From NCBI GenBank assembly GCA_964410965.1, contig CAYPIY010000004.1, forward strand, positions 186,001-250,000: DNA of 64,000 nucleotides, given 5' to 3'. The notes below the pieces were generated by a model. The model saw nothing but the letters and a program-made list of their open reading frames with translations. It did not search any database and was not told where the DNA came from. Made by a program: the position numbers and the translations under genes. Shown here piece by piece: positions 1-7,016 of the stretch (its first letter is position 1; each line of letters opens with the position of its first letter). This DNA comes from JBBIRG01 sp964410965. GTDB taxonomy: Bacteria; CLD3; SB21; JBBIRG01.

Positions 1-126
1 ATCAAATACTGGCCGATGGAAACGGGAGCAATTTATTCGAGCTTGTATTATGGTAAGGACTTCACCACCGAAGCCGGCATCGGTCAGTTTACTATGAATC
101 TAGGATTAATTATCCGACTGAAATAA
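1..126 (+). CDS. C-terminal end of an outer-membrane beta-barrel-like protein (partial)
   Basis: An open frame enters from the left edge and stops with TAA at 124-126, giving the last 41 residues. The end reads as alternating polar and hydrophobic residues and finishes with GLIIRLK, the look of a final beta strand of an outer-membrane or periplasmic barrel protein. The rest of the gene lies outside the window, so family and function cannot be named. Confidence 0.55.
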   Translation: MKYWPMETGAIYSSLYYGKDFTTEAGIGQFTMNLGLIIRLK

Positions 127-133
127 ATCCGTA

Positions 134-1120
134 CTACTGCACCTGATTCCCGTTCACCTGTTCGTACGCTTCGATGATGTCGCGAACAAGACGATGGCGA
201 ATCACGTCAGCTTTCTGGAAGTAGACAAACGAAATGCCTTCAATGCCTTTGAGAATTTCCTCGACTTCTTTCAGACCCGATTTAACTCCCCGCGGCAGGT
301 CGCTCTGGGACGTATCACCGGTGATGATGGCGCGTGAGTTATTGCCGAGCCGCGTGAGAAACATCTTCATCTGCATCGGCGTGGTATTCTGCGCTTCATC
401 GAGGATGACGTACGCGTTGTTCAGCGTTCGCCCGCGCATGTACGCCAGCGGCACGATTTCGATGATGCCGTCCTGCATGGCGCGTGAAAGCTTGTTGGGC
501 GGAATCATGTCGGCCAGGGCATCGAACAGCGGGCGCAGGTACGGATCAATTTTCTCACGCAGGTCGCCGGGCAGAAACCCGAGACTCTCGCCGGACTCCA
601 CGGCGGGCCGTGATAAAATAATTCTTTCGATTTCCTTATTCTTCAGAGCGGCCATCGCCAACGCCACGGCAAGATAGGTTTTTCCGGTACCGGCCGGCCC
701 GATGGCGAATACAATATCATTCCTGCGGACTTCTTTAACGTAATTCGCCTGTCCGGGTGTTTTCGCCTCAATGACATCCCGGCTGGTAAACAGCACCACC
801 GAATCCATGTCGCGGTGCTGGTGATTGTTCCTGTTTCCGTTTTCTTCCGCAGGCTTGTTATCTCCGTATTTAATCGTACGGATAATCGTTTCAACGTCAA
901 TCCGGTCAATCTGACGTTTTTTATTGATCAGAAAAATAAGATCGGTGAACACTTCCTCGATTTTTTCAAGCTCACGGTTCTCGCCGTTAAGGTAAACCGT
1001 ATCACCGCGAACAACAATCCGCGCGTCAAAACCCTTTTCAATGAGTTTCAGATACTGATCATTCATTCCGAGCAGTGAAACCGGATCGATTCCGGTAATT
1101 TTAAATGTTTTTTCGTCCAA
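134..1120 (-). CDS. phoH: PhoH family ATPase
   Basis: A 328-residue protein with the full PhoH layout: an N-terminal nucleic-acid-binding-like region (about 1-110), then the P-loop ATPase domain with Walker A GPAGTGKT near residue 140 and Walker B ILDEAQNTTP near residue 240, followed by the family motif ITGDTSQSDLP. PhoH proteins are cytoplasmic ATPases linked to RNA metabolism, often in a ybeZ-ybeY pair, although no ybeY neighbour is visible here. The start is a TTG at 1120 preceded by AGGAAAG ten bases upstream; no in-frame ATG fits better. It follows the LysM gene on the same strand, but a strong terminator separates the two, so phoH probably has its own promoter in the short interval or relies on read-through. 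Confidence 0.93.
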   Translation of the reverse strand: MDEKTFKITGIDPVSLLGMNDQYLKLIEKGFDARIVVRGDTVYLNGENRELEKIEEVFTDLIFLINKKRQIDRIDVETIIRTIKYGDNKPAEENGNRNNHQHRDMDSVVLFTSRDVIEAKTPGQANYVKEVRRNDIVFAIGPAGTGKTYLAVALAMAALKNKEIERIILSRPAVESGESLGFLPGDLREKIDPYLRPLFDALADMIPPNKLSRAMQDGIIEIVPLAYMRGRTLNNAYVILDEAQNTTPMQMKMFLTRLGNNSRAIITGDTSQSDLPRGVKSGLKEVEEILKGIEGISFVYFQKADVIRHRLVRDIIEAYEQVNGNQVQ

Positions 1121-1142
1121 TGCGCGCCATCTTTCCTGAATT

Positions 1143-1180
1143 AAAAAAAAACTCTTGAGCGATTTTATTCACTCAAGAGT
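1143..1180 (-). terminator. Rho-independent terminator after the LysM gene
   Basis: On the minus strand a 9-bp stem ACTCTTGAG/CTCAAGAGT (1151-1159 with 1172-1180) with a 12-nt loop is followed by a run of eight T (1150-1143). It lies between the LysM gene stop and the phoH start. Confidence 0.9.
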
Positions 1181-1226
1181 CTTATAATTTTTTAACCATT
1201 ACTGGTCAAATGATACAATCCCCGGA

Positions 1227-2075
1227 TTATTTCGGAATAATCAGGATGGTATGAGGATAAATACGGCTGGCGTCTTCGCCTATGATCTTCTTGTTGGCGT
1301 TGTAGATCTTGACCCAGTCGGACGGGTTTCCGTAAACTTTCTGTGCGATGCCTTTCATGTAATCGCCGCGTACGACCCAGTATTCGTTCGATTCGGCAGA
1401 CCGCGGTATCGTGAAGGACTGGTTCGGGTAGATCAGGTCAGGATTGCGGATCTGGTCGCGGTTCGCGGAATAGATCTTGATCCACTGATACGGATCGGCA
1501 TAGACGTCTTTCTTTCCGGAAATTCTCCACAGGTAGTCTCCGATGTTGACTACATACGTGTCATGTTTCGGCTTAGGCGGTGTATAACTCTTCCCGCGCT
1601 GAACAAGCTGATCGGCCCTATTGGACAGGTCATTGACTTTATTGTAGATTTCCGTGAGGGCATAGCGTTTGTCTTTCTTATTGGCATCAATTTCATTCTT
1701 CAGAGGGACGAGAAGAGAATCCACGATTTTGCTCAGCGCTTCATCACTCATCTTCGCGTAATCGTTCAAACGGGTTTCCAGATCGGACAGTTTTTTCTTC
1801 ATTTCCTCTACACCCGCTTTATCCGTACCGATCAGCGCATAAATCTCATTCCAGGTATCCTCGGTTTCTTTGTCAGCTTTTTCGCCTTCTTCCTTGGTTC
1901 CTGTAATCGATTTGTTAAGGCTGTCAATCTGGTATTGAAGATTTCCCTGTTGATTGCTAAGGCCGCCCATTTCATTTGTCCAGTCTTCTTTTTTCATCTT
2001 CTCTTCCTGAGCATTAGCCAGTTGAGTGCCGAGAACCAAAACCAGACCTAAAACCAGAATATTGAAAACTTTCAT
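1227..2075 (-). CDS. Secreted coiled-coil protein with two LysM domains
   Basis: The chosen start is ATG at 2075, with AAGGAGAT just upstream; the longer frame to 2150 lacks a ribosome site. The 282-residue product begins with a signal peptide ending near LANAQ, then has a long charged helical/coiled-coil stretch (about 30-160, many Glu/Lys/Asp), and then two LysM-like modules of the type YVVNIGDYLWRISG and YWVVRGDYMKGIAQKVYG, each followed by the W(I/V)KIYxAN and IYP segments usual in the family. LysM binds peptidoglycan, so the protein probably works at the periplasmic cell wall. It sits 46 bases after the small lipoprotein gene, and both probably come from the promoter at 2475-2503. The exact role is unknown. 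Confidence 0.85.
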   Translation of the reverse strand: MKVFNILVLGLVLVLGTQLANAQEEKMKKEDWTNEMGGLSNQQGNLQYQIDSLNKSITGTKEEGEKADKETEDTWNEIYALIGTDKAGVEEMKKKLSDLETRLNDYAKMSDEALSKIVDSLLVPLKNEIDANKKDKRYALTEIYNKVNDLSNRADQLVQRGKSYTPPKPKHDTYVVNIGDYLWRISGKKDVYADPYQWIKIYSANRDQIRNPDLIYPNQSFTIPRSAESNEYWVVRGDYMKGIAQKVYGNPSDWVKIYNANKKIIGEDASRIYPHTILIIPK

Positions 2076-2121
2076 ATAATGTATCTCCTTGTGGTTGAAT
2101 TTAATCTGAAACCGTAGCGGA

Positions 2122-2409
2122 TTAATTTCCGCCCTGATTGGCTTTTTCAATTTCCTGCAGACGTTTCAGGACTAATTCTTTTTCTTTCTTTGCCTGATCG
2201 AGTTTTTGCTTTTTCTGGCCTAGTTCTTGTTCTGCCTTGGCTTTATCGTTGGTCAGCTGCTGAACCTGCTGGCGCATGGTCTGGACTTTGGCTTTCCGTT
2301 CGTCCAGTTGAACCATTTCTTCTTTTGATGCATAAGACGTACAACTCGCGATAAACAGAACGGCATACAAGCCCAAACCCAACAGAATCTTATTTACAGG
2401 AACTTTCAT
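2122..2409 (-). CDS. Small coiled-coil lipoprotein
   Basis: Start ATG at 2409 is preceded by GGGAGG. The 95-residue product has a short basic N terminus, a hydrophobic stretch and a lipobox FIASC near residue 22, followed almost entirely by a predicted coiled coil rich in Lys, Glu and Gln. It resembles the small helical outer-membrane lipoproteins placed before LysM or OmpA proteins, and being first in an operon with a LysM protein supports an envelope role. No specific family is recognised. Confidence 0.75.
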   Translation of the reverse strand: MKVPVNKILLGLGLYAVLFIASCTSYASKEEMVQLDERKAKVQTMRQQVQQLTNDKAKAEQELGQKKQKLDQAKKEKELVLKRLQEIEKANQGGN

Positions 2410-2474
2410 AAAACCTCCCAATGTTAATATTAATATAATTCTGTTCACTTTTCAATTAATCATTATCTAATTAT

Positions 2475-2503
2475 AAAATAATCAATTTAAAACATTTTGT
2501 CAA
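2475..2503 (-). promoter_or_regulatory. Sigma70-like promoter for the lipoprotein-LysM operon
   Basis: On the minus strand TTGACA (2503-2498) is followed after exactly 17 bases by TATTTT (2480-2475). Distance and direction fit the lipoprotein start at 2409. The region is very AT-rich, so the minus-10 assignment is tentative. Confidence 0.55.
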
Positions 2504-2667
2504 TAAAAAATGGAAATAATTGTAAGAACATATATATATGTCTTTTTTTATCTAATATTGCCGAAACAATGTTTTATTCCCCCGGACATACCGATGGATC
2601 GTCGATAATGTTCTTGCCAATGCGGCTTTTTTCATTTACATTAAACCGACCATCTGATCGGAGAACT

Positions 2668-3663
2668 ATGCTAAAAAAAATCCTACTCTTGCATACCGGC
2701 GGAACCATGGGCATGGGATATTCGTCCACAACCGGACTGGATTCGACCCGGTTCTCGAACGAGGTTTTTCATTATGTCCCGGACATCAAAAACATCGCTG
2801 ATATCGATTTCAAAAGCGCCTGCAGTCTTGACAGTTCCAATATCGCCATTCCGCACTGGCTGGAACTTGGACATCAGATTGAACACCATATGGACCAGTA
2901 TGACGGGTTTGTTATCATTCACGGAACGGACACAATGAGCTACACGGCAAGTGCGCTGTCGTACATGCTGACGAACCTGCCCAAACCGGTCATACTGACG
3001 GGATCTCAGAGACCCCTGGCCGCCATCCGCACCGACGCGAAAAACAACCTGATCAACGCGATCGAACTGGCGACCCATGACATTCCCGAGGTCTGCGTTT
3101 TTTTTGACTACAAGCTGTTCCGGGGCAACCGGACAAAAAAGCTAAGTATCGATGAATTTGACGCTTTCAAATCGCCGAATTATCCCCCTTTGGCGGACGT
3201 GGGGCTTCACATTGAAATCCGGAATACGCACCGTCAGCCTTCCGGGATATTCCGCCTACATAAATCGTTCCGCGATGAGGTCATGTGCATCAGGCTGTTT
3301 CCGAACCTCCGGCCCGAACTGCTCAATCCTCTGATCCATGCCCCGGTCGGTGTTTTTGTACTGGAAGCATTCGGGGCGGGAAATGTCCCCAACCTTGATT
3401 TTTCAGTTCTGCCGTTCATCCACCGGATGTCCGAAGCCGGAAAACTGGTCATCATCGCCAGCCAGTGCATCAACGGGGCCGTAGACCTGGGCCTGTACGA
3501 TTGCGGACGGGAAGCCATGAATGCCGGGGCGATTTCCGCAAAAGACATGACAACGGAAGCCGCGATCGTCAAGTCGATGTTCCTGTTGGGTGAGTTCGAA
3601 GGGCAGATTCAGAAAGTTAAAACCCATTTTCATATCTCCATCGCCGGCGAAATTTCCGAATAG
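2668..3663 (+). CDS. ansA: Type I (cytoplasmic-type) L-asparaginase
   Basis: The open frame extends upstream to 2497, but homology-like sequence starts at MLKKILLLHTGGTMG, so ATG 2668 with GGAG upstream is preferred (331 residues). The first catalytic motif HTGGT is at residues 9-13 and the second, HGTDTMSYTAS, is near residue 86; GSQRPL follows. These give the two catalytic threonines and the Thr-Asp pair of bacterial asparaginases, which hydrolyse asparagine to aspartate and ammonia. No signal peptide is visible, consistent with the cytoplasmic type I enzyme. It heads a run of closely spaced genes with panC 27 bases downstream; aspartate from this reaction could feed beta-alanine and so pantothenate synthesis, but that link is inference. 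Confidence 0.9.
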   Translation: MLKKILLLHTGGTMGMGYSSTTGLDSTRFSNEVFHYVPDIKNIADIDFKSACSLDSSNIAIPHWLELGHQIEHHMDQYDGFVIIHGTDTMSYTASALSYMLTNLPKPVILTGSQRPLAAIRTDAKNNLINAIELATHDIPEVCVFFDYKLFRGNRTKKLSIDEFDAFKSPNYPPLADVGLHIEIRNTHRQPSGIFRLHKSFRDEVMCIRLFPNLRPELLNPLIHAPVGVFVLEAFGAGNVPNLDFSVLPFIHRMSEAGKLVIIASQCINGAVDLGLYDCGREAMNAGAISAKDMTTEAAIVKSMFLLGEFEGQIQKVKTHFHISIAGEISE

Positions 3664-3690
3664 CCGGCCGGTATCAAACGGAAAAACATC

Positions 3691-4536
3691 ATGATCATTA
3701 TCAGAAAACCCGACGAGATGAGGCAGTGGTCGGAAGCCGTGCGGCGGGCCGGAAAACGTATGGGGTTCGTTCCGACCATGGGATATCTGCATCAGGGACA
3801 CATGAGCCTTGTCAATACCGCGCGTGATGAGGGTTCATGCGACTCCGTCGTAATGAGCATTTTTGTCAATCCCGCTCAATTCGCCCCGAACGAGGATTTC
3901 AACCGGTATCCCCGGGATTTTGAGCGAGATTGCGAACTCGCGCGTTCCGCCGGCGTGGACGCGGTTTTTTATCCGGACGTGACGGACATGTATTCATCCC
4001 GTTACCGGACCTATGTTGAGGTCGAAGAGCTGGGGAACAGGCTTTGCGGCCGCACCCGGCCCACGCATTTCCGCGGGGTAACGACGATCGTCGCCAAACT
4101 GTTCCACATCGTCAGTCCGCATACCGCCGTATTCGGGCAAAAAGACGCCCAGCAGTTTTTCATTCTGCAGCGAATGGTTGCTGACCTGAACATGGACATT
4201 ACGCTCATCCGATCGCCGATCGTCCGTGAACCCGACGGCCTGGCCATGAGTTCGCGCAACAAATACCTCAGCCCGGAAGAACGCACCGACGCGGTTTGCC
4301 TTCACAAAGCGCTCCGACTGGCTGAAGAAATGATCGCCCGGGAAACCACTGAAAGCACGGTCCTGATCCGGGCTATGAAAGAGCTTATCCACAGGCACAA
4401 AACGGCGCAGATCGATTACATCGAAACCGTTGACACCGAATATCTGGATCATCAGGCTCACATTAAAAAAGGCACTTTGATCGCGCTCGCGGTCTTTTTA
4501 GGCAAGACTCGTTTAATTGACAACATGATCATTTAA
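3691..4536 (+). CDS. panC: Pantothenate synthetase
   Basis: A 281-residue protein of normal length for PanC. The ATP-binding HIGH-like motif is HQGH at residues 34-37 within the typical PTMGYLHQGHMSLV context, and the second nucleotide motif MSSRNKYLS is present near residue 190. The enzyme joins pantoate and beta-alanine using ATP in the cytoplasm, the last step of vitamin B5 synthesis. CoaBC, which uses phosphopantothenate later in the route to coenzyme A, is encoded elsewhere in this window. panB and panD are not seen nearby. Confidence 0.96.
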   Translation: MIIIRKPDEMRQWSEAVRRAGKRMGFVPTMGYLHQGHMSLVNTARDEGSCDSVVMSIFVNPAQFAPNEDFNRYPRDFERDCELARSAGVDAVFYPDVTDMYSSRYRTYVEVEELGNRLCGRTRPTHFRGVTTIVAKLFHIVSPHTAVFGQKDAQQFFILQRMVADLNMDITLIRSPIVREPDGLAMSSRNKYLSPEERTDAVCLHKALRLAEEMIARETTESTVLIRAMKELIHRHKTAQIDYIETVDTEYLDHQAHIKKGTLIALAVFLGKTRLIDNMII

Positions 4537-4556
4537 ATGCAGAAAGCGAGGTTCCC

Positions 4557-5195
4557 ATGTCTTCAGAAAAACCCCCCAAATCGGTCCGCGGATCGCTGAT
4601 TTCTGTCAGGATCGATTATATAGTGTATGCCGGCCTTGACTGGAAACAAGTTCTGAACGCAATTCCCGACGACGCAAAAGAAGATTTAAGAAAACTCATC
4701 AAGGGCAATTATTCAATTGAAGAATTTTTTGAGACACCGGCGCATTTCAAACGGGTGGTATCGGGCGTCGGCTGGTATCCGGCTTCGATTTACAACGGCA
4801 TCACCAGCGCAGTAATGGATCTCATGAAAATGAAAAAAAACGTTCCTTTCGAGGAAACCTGCCGGCAGATGGGTCGCTACGCCGCCGAACAGCATCTGAC
4901 CGGATTTACGTCGTATGTTCTGCGTGTCACATCGATTTCTCAGGTTATCAACCTTGTGGTACGCGGCTGGAGCGGATATTATTCCGAAGGTGAAATCAAA
5001 GTCGTTAAAAACAATCCCGGTGACGCTGAAATGGAAGCCGCCATTCCCTATATCATTCCCCAAATGCGTTTTGCCATGGCCGGATATTTTGAAGTCACCC
5101 TCGAACACAAAAAAGCCAAAAGCATCAAAGTCGATGCCACTGTTTTACCTGAAAAAAATAACACTCTTCATTTTCACTTAACATGGAGCGCATGA
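4557..5195 (+). CDS. Uncharacterised 212-residue protein, DUF2378-like pattern
   Basis: I do not recognise a characterised family. The sequence starts with a VRGSLISVRIDYI segment, then AGLDWKQVLNAIP and later GWYPASIYNGI; this order recalls the DUF2378 (TIGR02265) proteins best known from myxobacteria, but the match is by eye only. There is no signal peptide or membrane segment, so it should be cytoplasmic. It sits 20 bases after panC and 9 bases before the GlmU-like gene, so it is almost surely translated from the same mRNA. A soluble ligand-sensing role is possible, but nothing in the sequence proves it. Confidence 0.6.
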   Translation: MSSEKPPKSVRGSLISVRIDYIVYAGLDWKQVLNAIPDDAKEDLRKLIKGNYSIEEFFETPAHFKRVVSGVGWYPASIYNGITSAVMDLMKMKKNVPFEETCRQMGRYAAEQHLTGFTSYVLRVTSISQVINLVVRGWSGYYSEGEIKVVKNNPGDAEMEAAIPYIIPQMRFAMAGYFEVTLEHKKAKSIKVDATVLPEKNNTLHFHLTWSA

Positions 5196-5204
5196 TTTAA
5201 GCCT

Positions 5205-5951
5205 ATGCAAAGTCAACTGGTAACCCTGATCATGGCGGCCGGAAAAGGCACGCGAATGAAATCAGATCTCGCTAAGGTCCTGCATCCCATCGACGGACAG
5301 CCGATGATCCATTACGTCATTAAACTTGCGCGTGAACTGGGTTCGAGCCGCGTGATCGCGATCATCGGGCATCAGAAGGAACGGGTGCGCGCGGAATTAG
5401 ATTACGAGCATATTGAGTATGCCTTGCAAGAACCTCAGCTTGGCACGGGCCACGCGGTGATGCAGGCCGAACCGCTTCTGCATAATTACGGCGGAGACGT
5501 TCTAGTGCTTTCCGGCGACGTTCCCCTGCTGACTGAAAAAACCATGCGGCGGCTGATCGGTCTGCACCGCGATCATCATGCCATGGCGACGGTTCTCACG
5601 ACGGTCATGCCCGATCCCACAGGATACGGACGAGTGATTCGCGGGACAAATGACGACGTTGTAAAAATTGTCGAACACAAGGACGCGACGGAGGACGAAC
5701 GTAAAATCAGGGAGATCAATTCAGGGATTTACGTTTTCAATTCCGGAGAATTATTTTCCGCATTGAAAAAAATCAATTCCGACAACGCGCAGAACGAGTA
5801 TTACCTGCCGGATGTGCTGAAAGTCCTGATCTTGGAAAATAAAAAAGTTTCCGCGCTGATTACGGAGGATTACCATGAGATATCCGGAATCAATACGGTA
5901 GAACAATTGAAGGAAGCGGAACAAATTTTAGTAAAACGAAACCATATATAG
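5205..5951 (+). CDS. GlmU-like UDP-N-acetylglucosamine pyrophosphorylase, single domain
   Basis: The 248-residue protein matches the N-terminal uridylyltransferase half of GlmU. The nucleotide-binding loop AAGKGTRM is at residues 11-18, followed by KVLHPIDGQPM, the GTGHAVM base-recognition motif and the metal-binding LSGDVPLL. TGYGRVIR and NSGIYVF are also in place. The usual 450-residue GlmU carries a C-terminal left-handed beta-helix acetyltransferase, which is missing: the frame ends cleanly at 5951 and the following DNA codes for something else. The enzyme should make UDP-sugars from UTP and a sugar 1-phosphate, with GlcNAc-1-phosphate the likely substrate. The acetyltransferase step would have to come from another gene. 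Confidence 0.85.
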   Translation: MQSQLVTLIMAAGKGTRMKSDLAKVLHPIDGQPMIHYVIKLARELGSSRVIAIIGHQKERVRAELDYEHIEYALQEPQLGTGHAVMQAEPLLHNYGGDVLVLSGDVPLLTEKTMRRLIGLHRDHHAMATVLTTVMPDPTGYGRVIRGTNDDVVKIVEHKDATEDERKIREINSGIYVFNSGELFSALKKINSDNAQNEYYLPDVLKVLILENKKVSALITEDYHEISGINTVEQLKEAEQILVKRNHI

Positions 5952-5998
5952 TTCTGAAAAACCATAAACAGGTTCTGTCTGTACTCATAGGATAGAAT

Positions 5999-6575
5999 GT
6001 GAAAAAAATCATACCAAAAAATAGTTCCATTCCCCAAAAAAACTCCGCCGGTGTGTTCAGTGAAGTTTCAGAATTAATTGAACAATCCAGAAAAAAAAGT
6101 CGCGGCGGTTATCAATCAGGAGATGGTTTTGCTTTACTGGAATATCGGAAAAATCATCAAAGAAAAAATCTTCCGGTCGGACCGTGCGGAATACGGAAAA
6201 CGGATTCTCCAATCACTGAGCGGAGAATTGACGCTGAAATACGGCAAGGGATTTTCTCCGCAAAATTTATGGTATATGGCTCAATTATATGAATCATATC
6301 CGATTCTCCAATCACTGCTTGGAGAATTGGAAGGTTTATCATGGACACACGTTATTATCCTGTTACCAATCAAAGAACCCTTAAAACATAAATTCTATGC
6401 CTTTTTTTGTTTTAAAGAAAGGTGGAGCACACGTATTCTGCAAGACCGGATTAACAGCATGCTTTACGAAAGAACCGCTTTATCATAATTACCTGAAAAA
6501 ACTATAGCGATGCAGTTAAAAGAATTAAAAGATCAGGATAAAATGACACCTATATTGGTTTTCCGGGATTCTTGA
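5999..6575 (+). pseudogene. Decayed DUF1016 (YhcG-type) nuclease gene, N-terminal part only
   Basis: Reading starts with GTG at 5999 and gives FSEVSELIEQSR, then needs a frame change in the run of eight A at 6091-6098 to continue as KKVAAVINQEMVLLYWNIGK. That is the DUF1016 N-terminal domain, followed by GKGFSPQNLWYMAQ, LSWTHVIILL and INSMLYERTALS, all in family order. A TAA at 6486-6488 then interrupts the frame, but family-like sequence (LKELKDQDKMTP, ILVFRD) continues to TGA at 6573. The PD-(D/E)XK nuclease half expected afterwards is missing; a palindromic repeat begins at 6580. Three lesions make this a pseudogene. Confidence 0.85.
6204..6327. repeat. Two near-identical hairpin-forming segments inside the DUF1016 pseudogene
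   Basis: ATTCTCCAATCACTG occurs at 6204-6218 and 6303-6317. Each copy is closed by a complementary arm, GGAGAAT at 6222-6228 and TTGGAGAAT at 6319-6327, giving 7-bp and 9-bp stems. Both copies encode the same ILQSL string in the protein. They could be small palindromic inserts or a chance of protein similarity. Confidence 0.5.
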
Positions 6576-6579
6576 CGAC

Positions 6580-6604
6580 GTCATTCCTGCGTAAGCAGGA
6601 ATCC
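6580..6604 (+). repeat. Palindromic repeat upstream of the GIY-YIG gene (left end of cassette)
   Basis: GTCATTCC begins the unit and GGAATCC ends it. The core is a perfect 8-bp stem ATTCCTGC/GCAGGAAT (6583-6590 and 6595-6602) with the tetraloop GTAA. A related unit in opposite orientation lies at 6927-6950. Repeats of this look are dispersed in many genomes; copy number here cannot be judged from one window. Confidence 0.8.
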
Positions 6605-6614
6605 ATGAACGATC

Positions 6615-6908
6615 ATGAATAAACAATTCTATGTTTACATTTTATCAAGTAAAGAGAATGGAACTCTGTATATAGGCGTAACGAACAACTTAATCAGAAG
6701 AGTATATGAACATAGGAACAACCTTATTCAGGGATTCACACAAAAATATAATGTTCATCAGCTTGTTTATTATGAAATTTTTTATGATATTTATGAAGCC
6801 ATAACACGAGAAAAAAGATTGAAAAAGTGGAAACGACAATGGAAAATTGAATTAATTGAAAAATTTAATTCCGAATGGAAAGACTTATACCAGGAAATAT
6901 TAAATTGA
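6615..6908 (+). CDS. Small GIY-YIG family nuclease
   Basis: The 97-residue protein is a stand-alone GIY-YIG domain. YVYILSS holds the first Tyr motif, and GTLYIGVTNNLIRRVYEH holds the second, with the catalytic Arg and the Tyr-Glu-His region. EAITREKRLKKWKRQWKIELI follows, carrying the conserved metal-binding Glu region near residue 65. Size and pattern are those of the UvrC-like single-domain family (COG2827). Such enzymes cut DNA; their cellular role is mostly unknown. The gene is AT-rich and lies between inverted palindromes at 6580-6604 and 6927-6950. There is no recognisable ribosome site except a weak purine stretch. Confidence 0.88.
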   Translation: MNKQFYVYILSSKENGTLYIGVTNNLIRRVYEHRNNLIQGFTQKYNVHQLVYYEIFYDIYEAITREKRLKKWKRQWKIELIEKFNSEWKDLYQEILN

Positions 6909-6926
6909 TTTTTTTATTAAAAAACA

Positions 6927-6950
6927 GATTCCCGCTTTCGAGGGAATGAC
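6927..6950 (-). repeat. Palindromic repeat downstream of the GIY-YIG gene (right end of cassette)
   Basis: Read on the minus strand the unit starts GTCATTCC and ends GGGAATC, matching the left repeat at both ends. It forms a 6-bp outer stem ATTCCC/GGGAAT with one mismatch further in. Because its orientation is opposite to the left copy, the pair resembles terminal inverted repeats around the nuclease gene. Confidence 0.75.
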
Positions 6951-7016
6951 TGTTCAGAGAAACGAATAGAAAAAAAGACACATCATGCTCTAATACTATA
7001 AATAAGTGAGGCCGAT

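Noticed and set aside
2497..2667. N-terminal extension of the asparaginase
   Set aside because: The extension overlaps the minus-strand promoter of the LysM operon, has AT-rich noncoding composition and lies before the first conserved motif.
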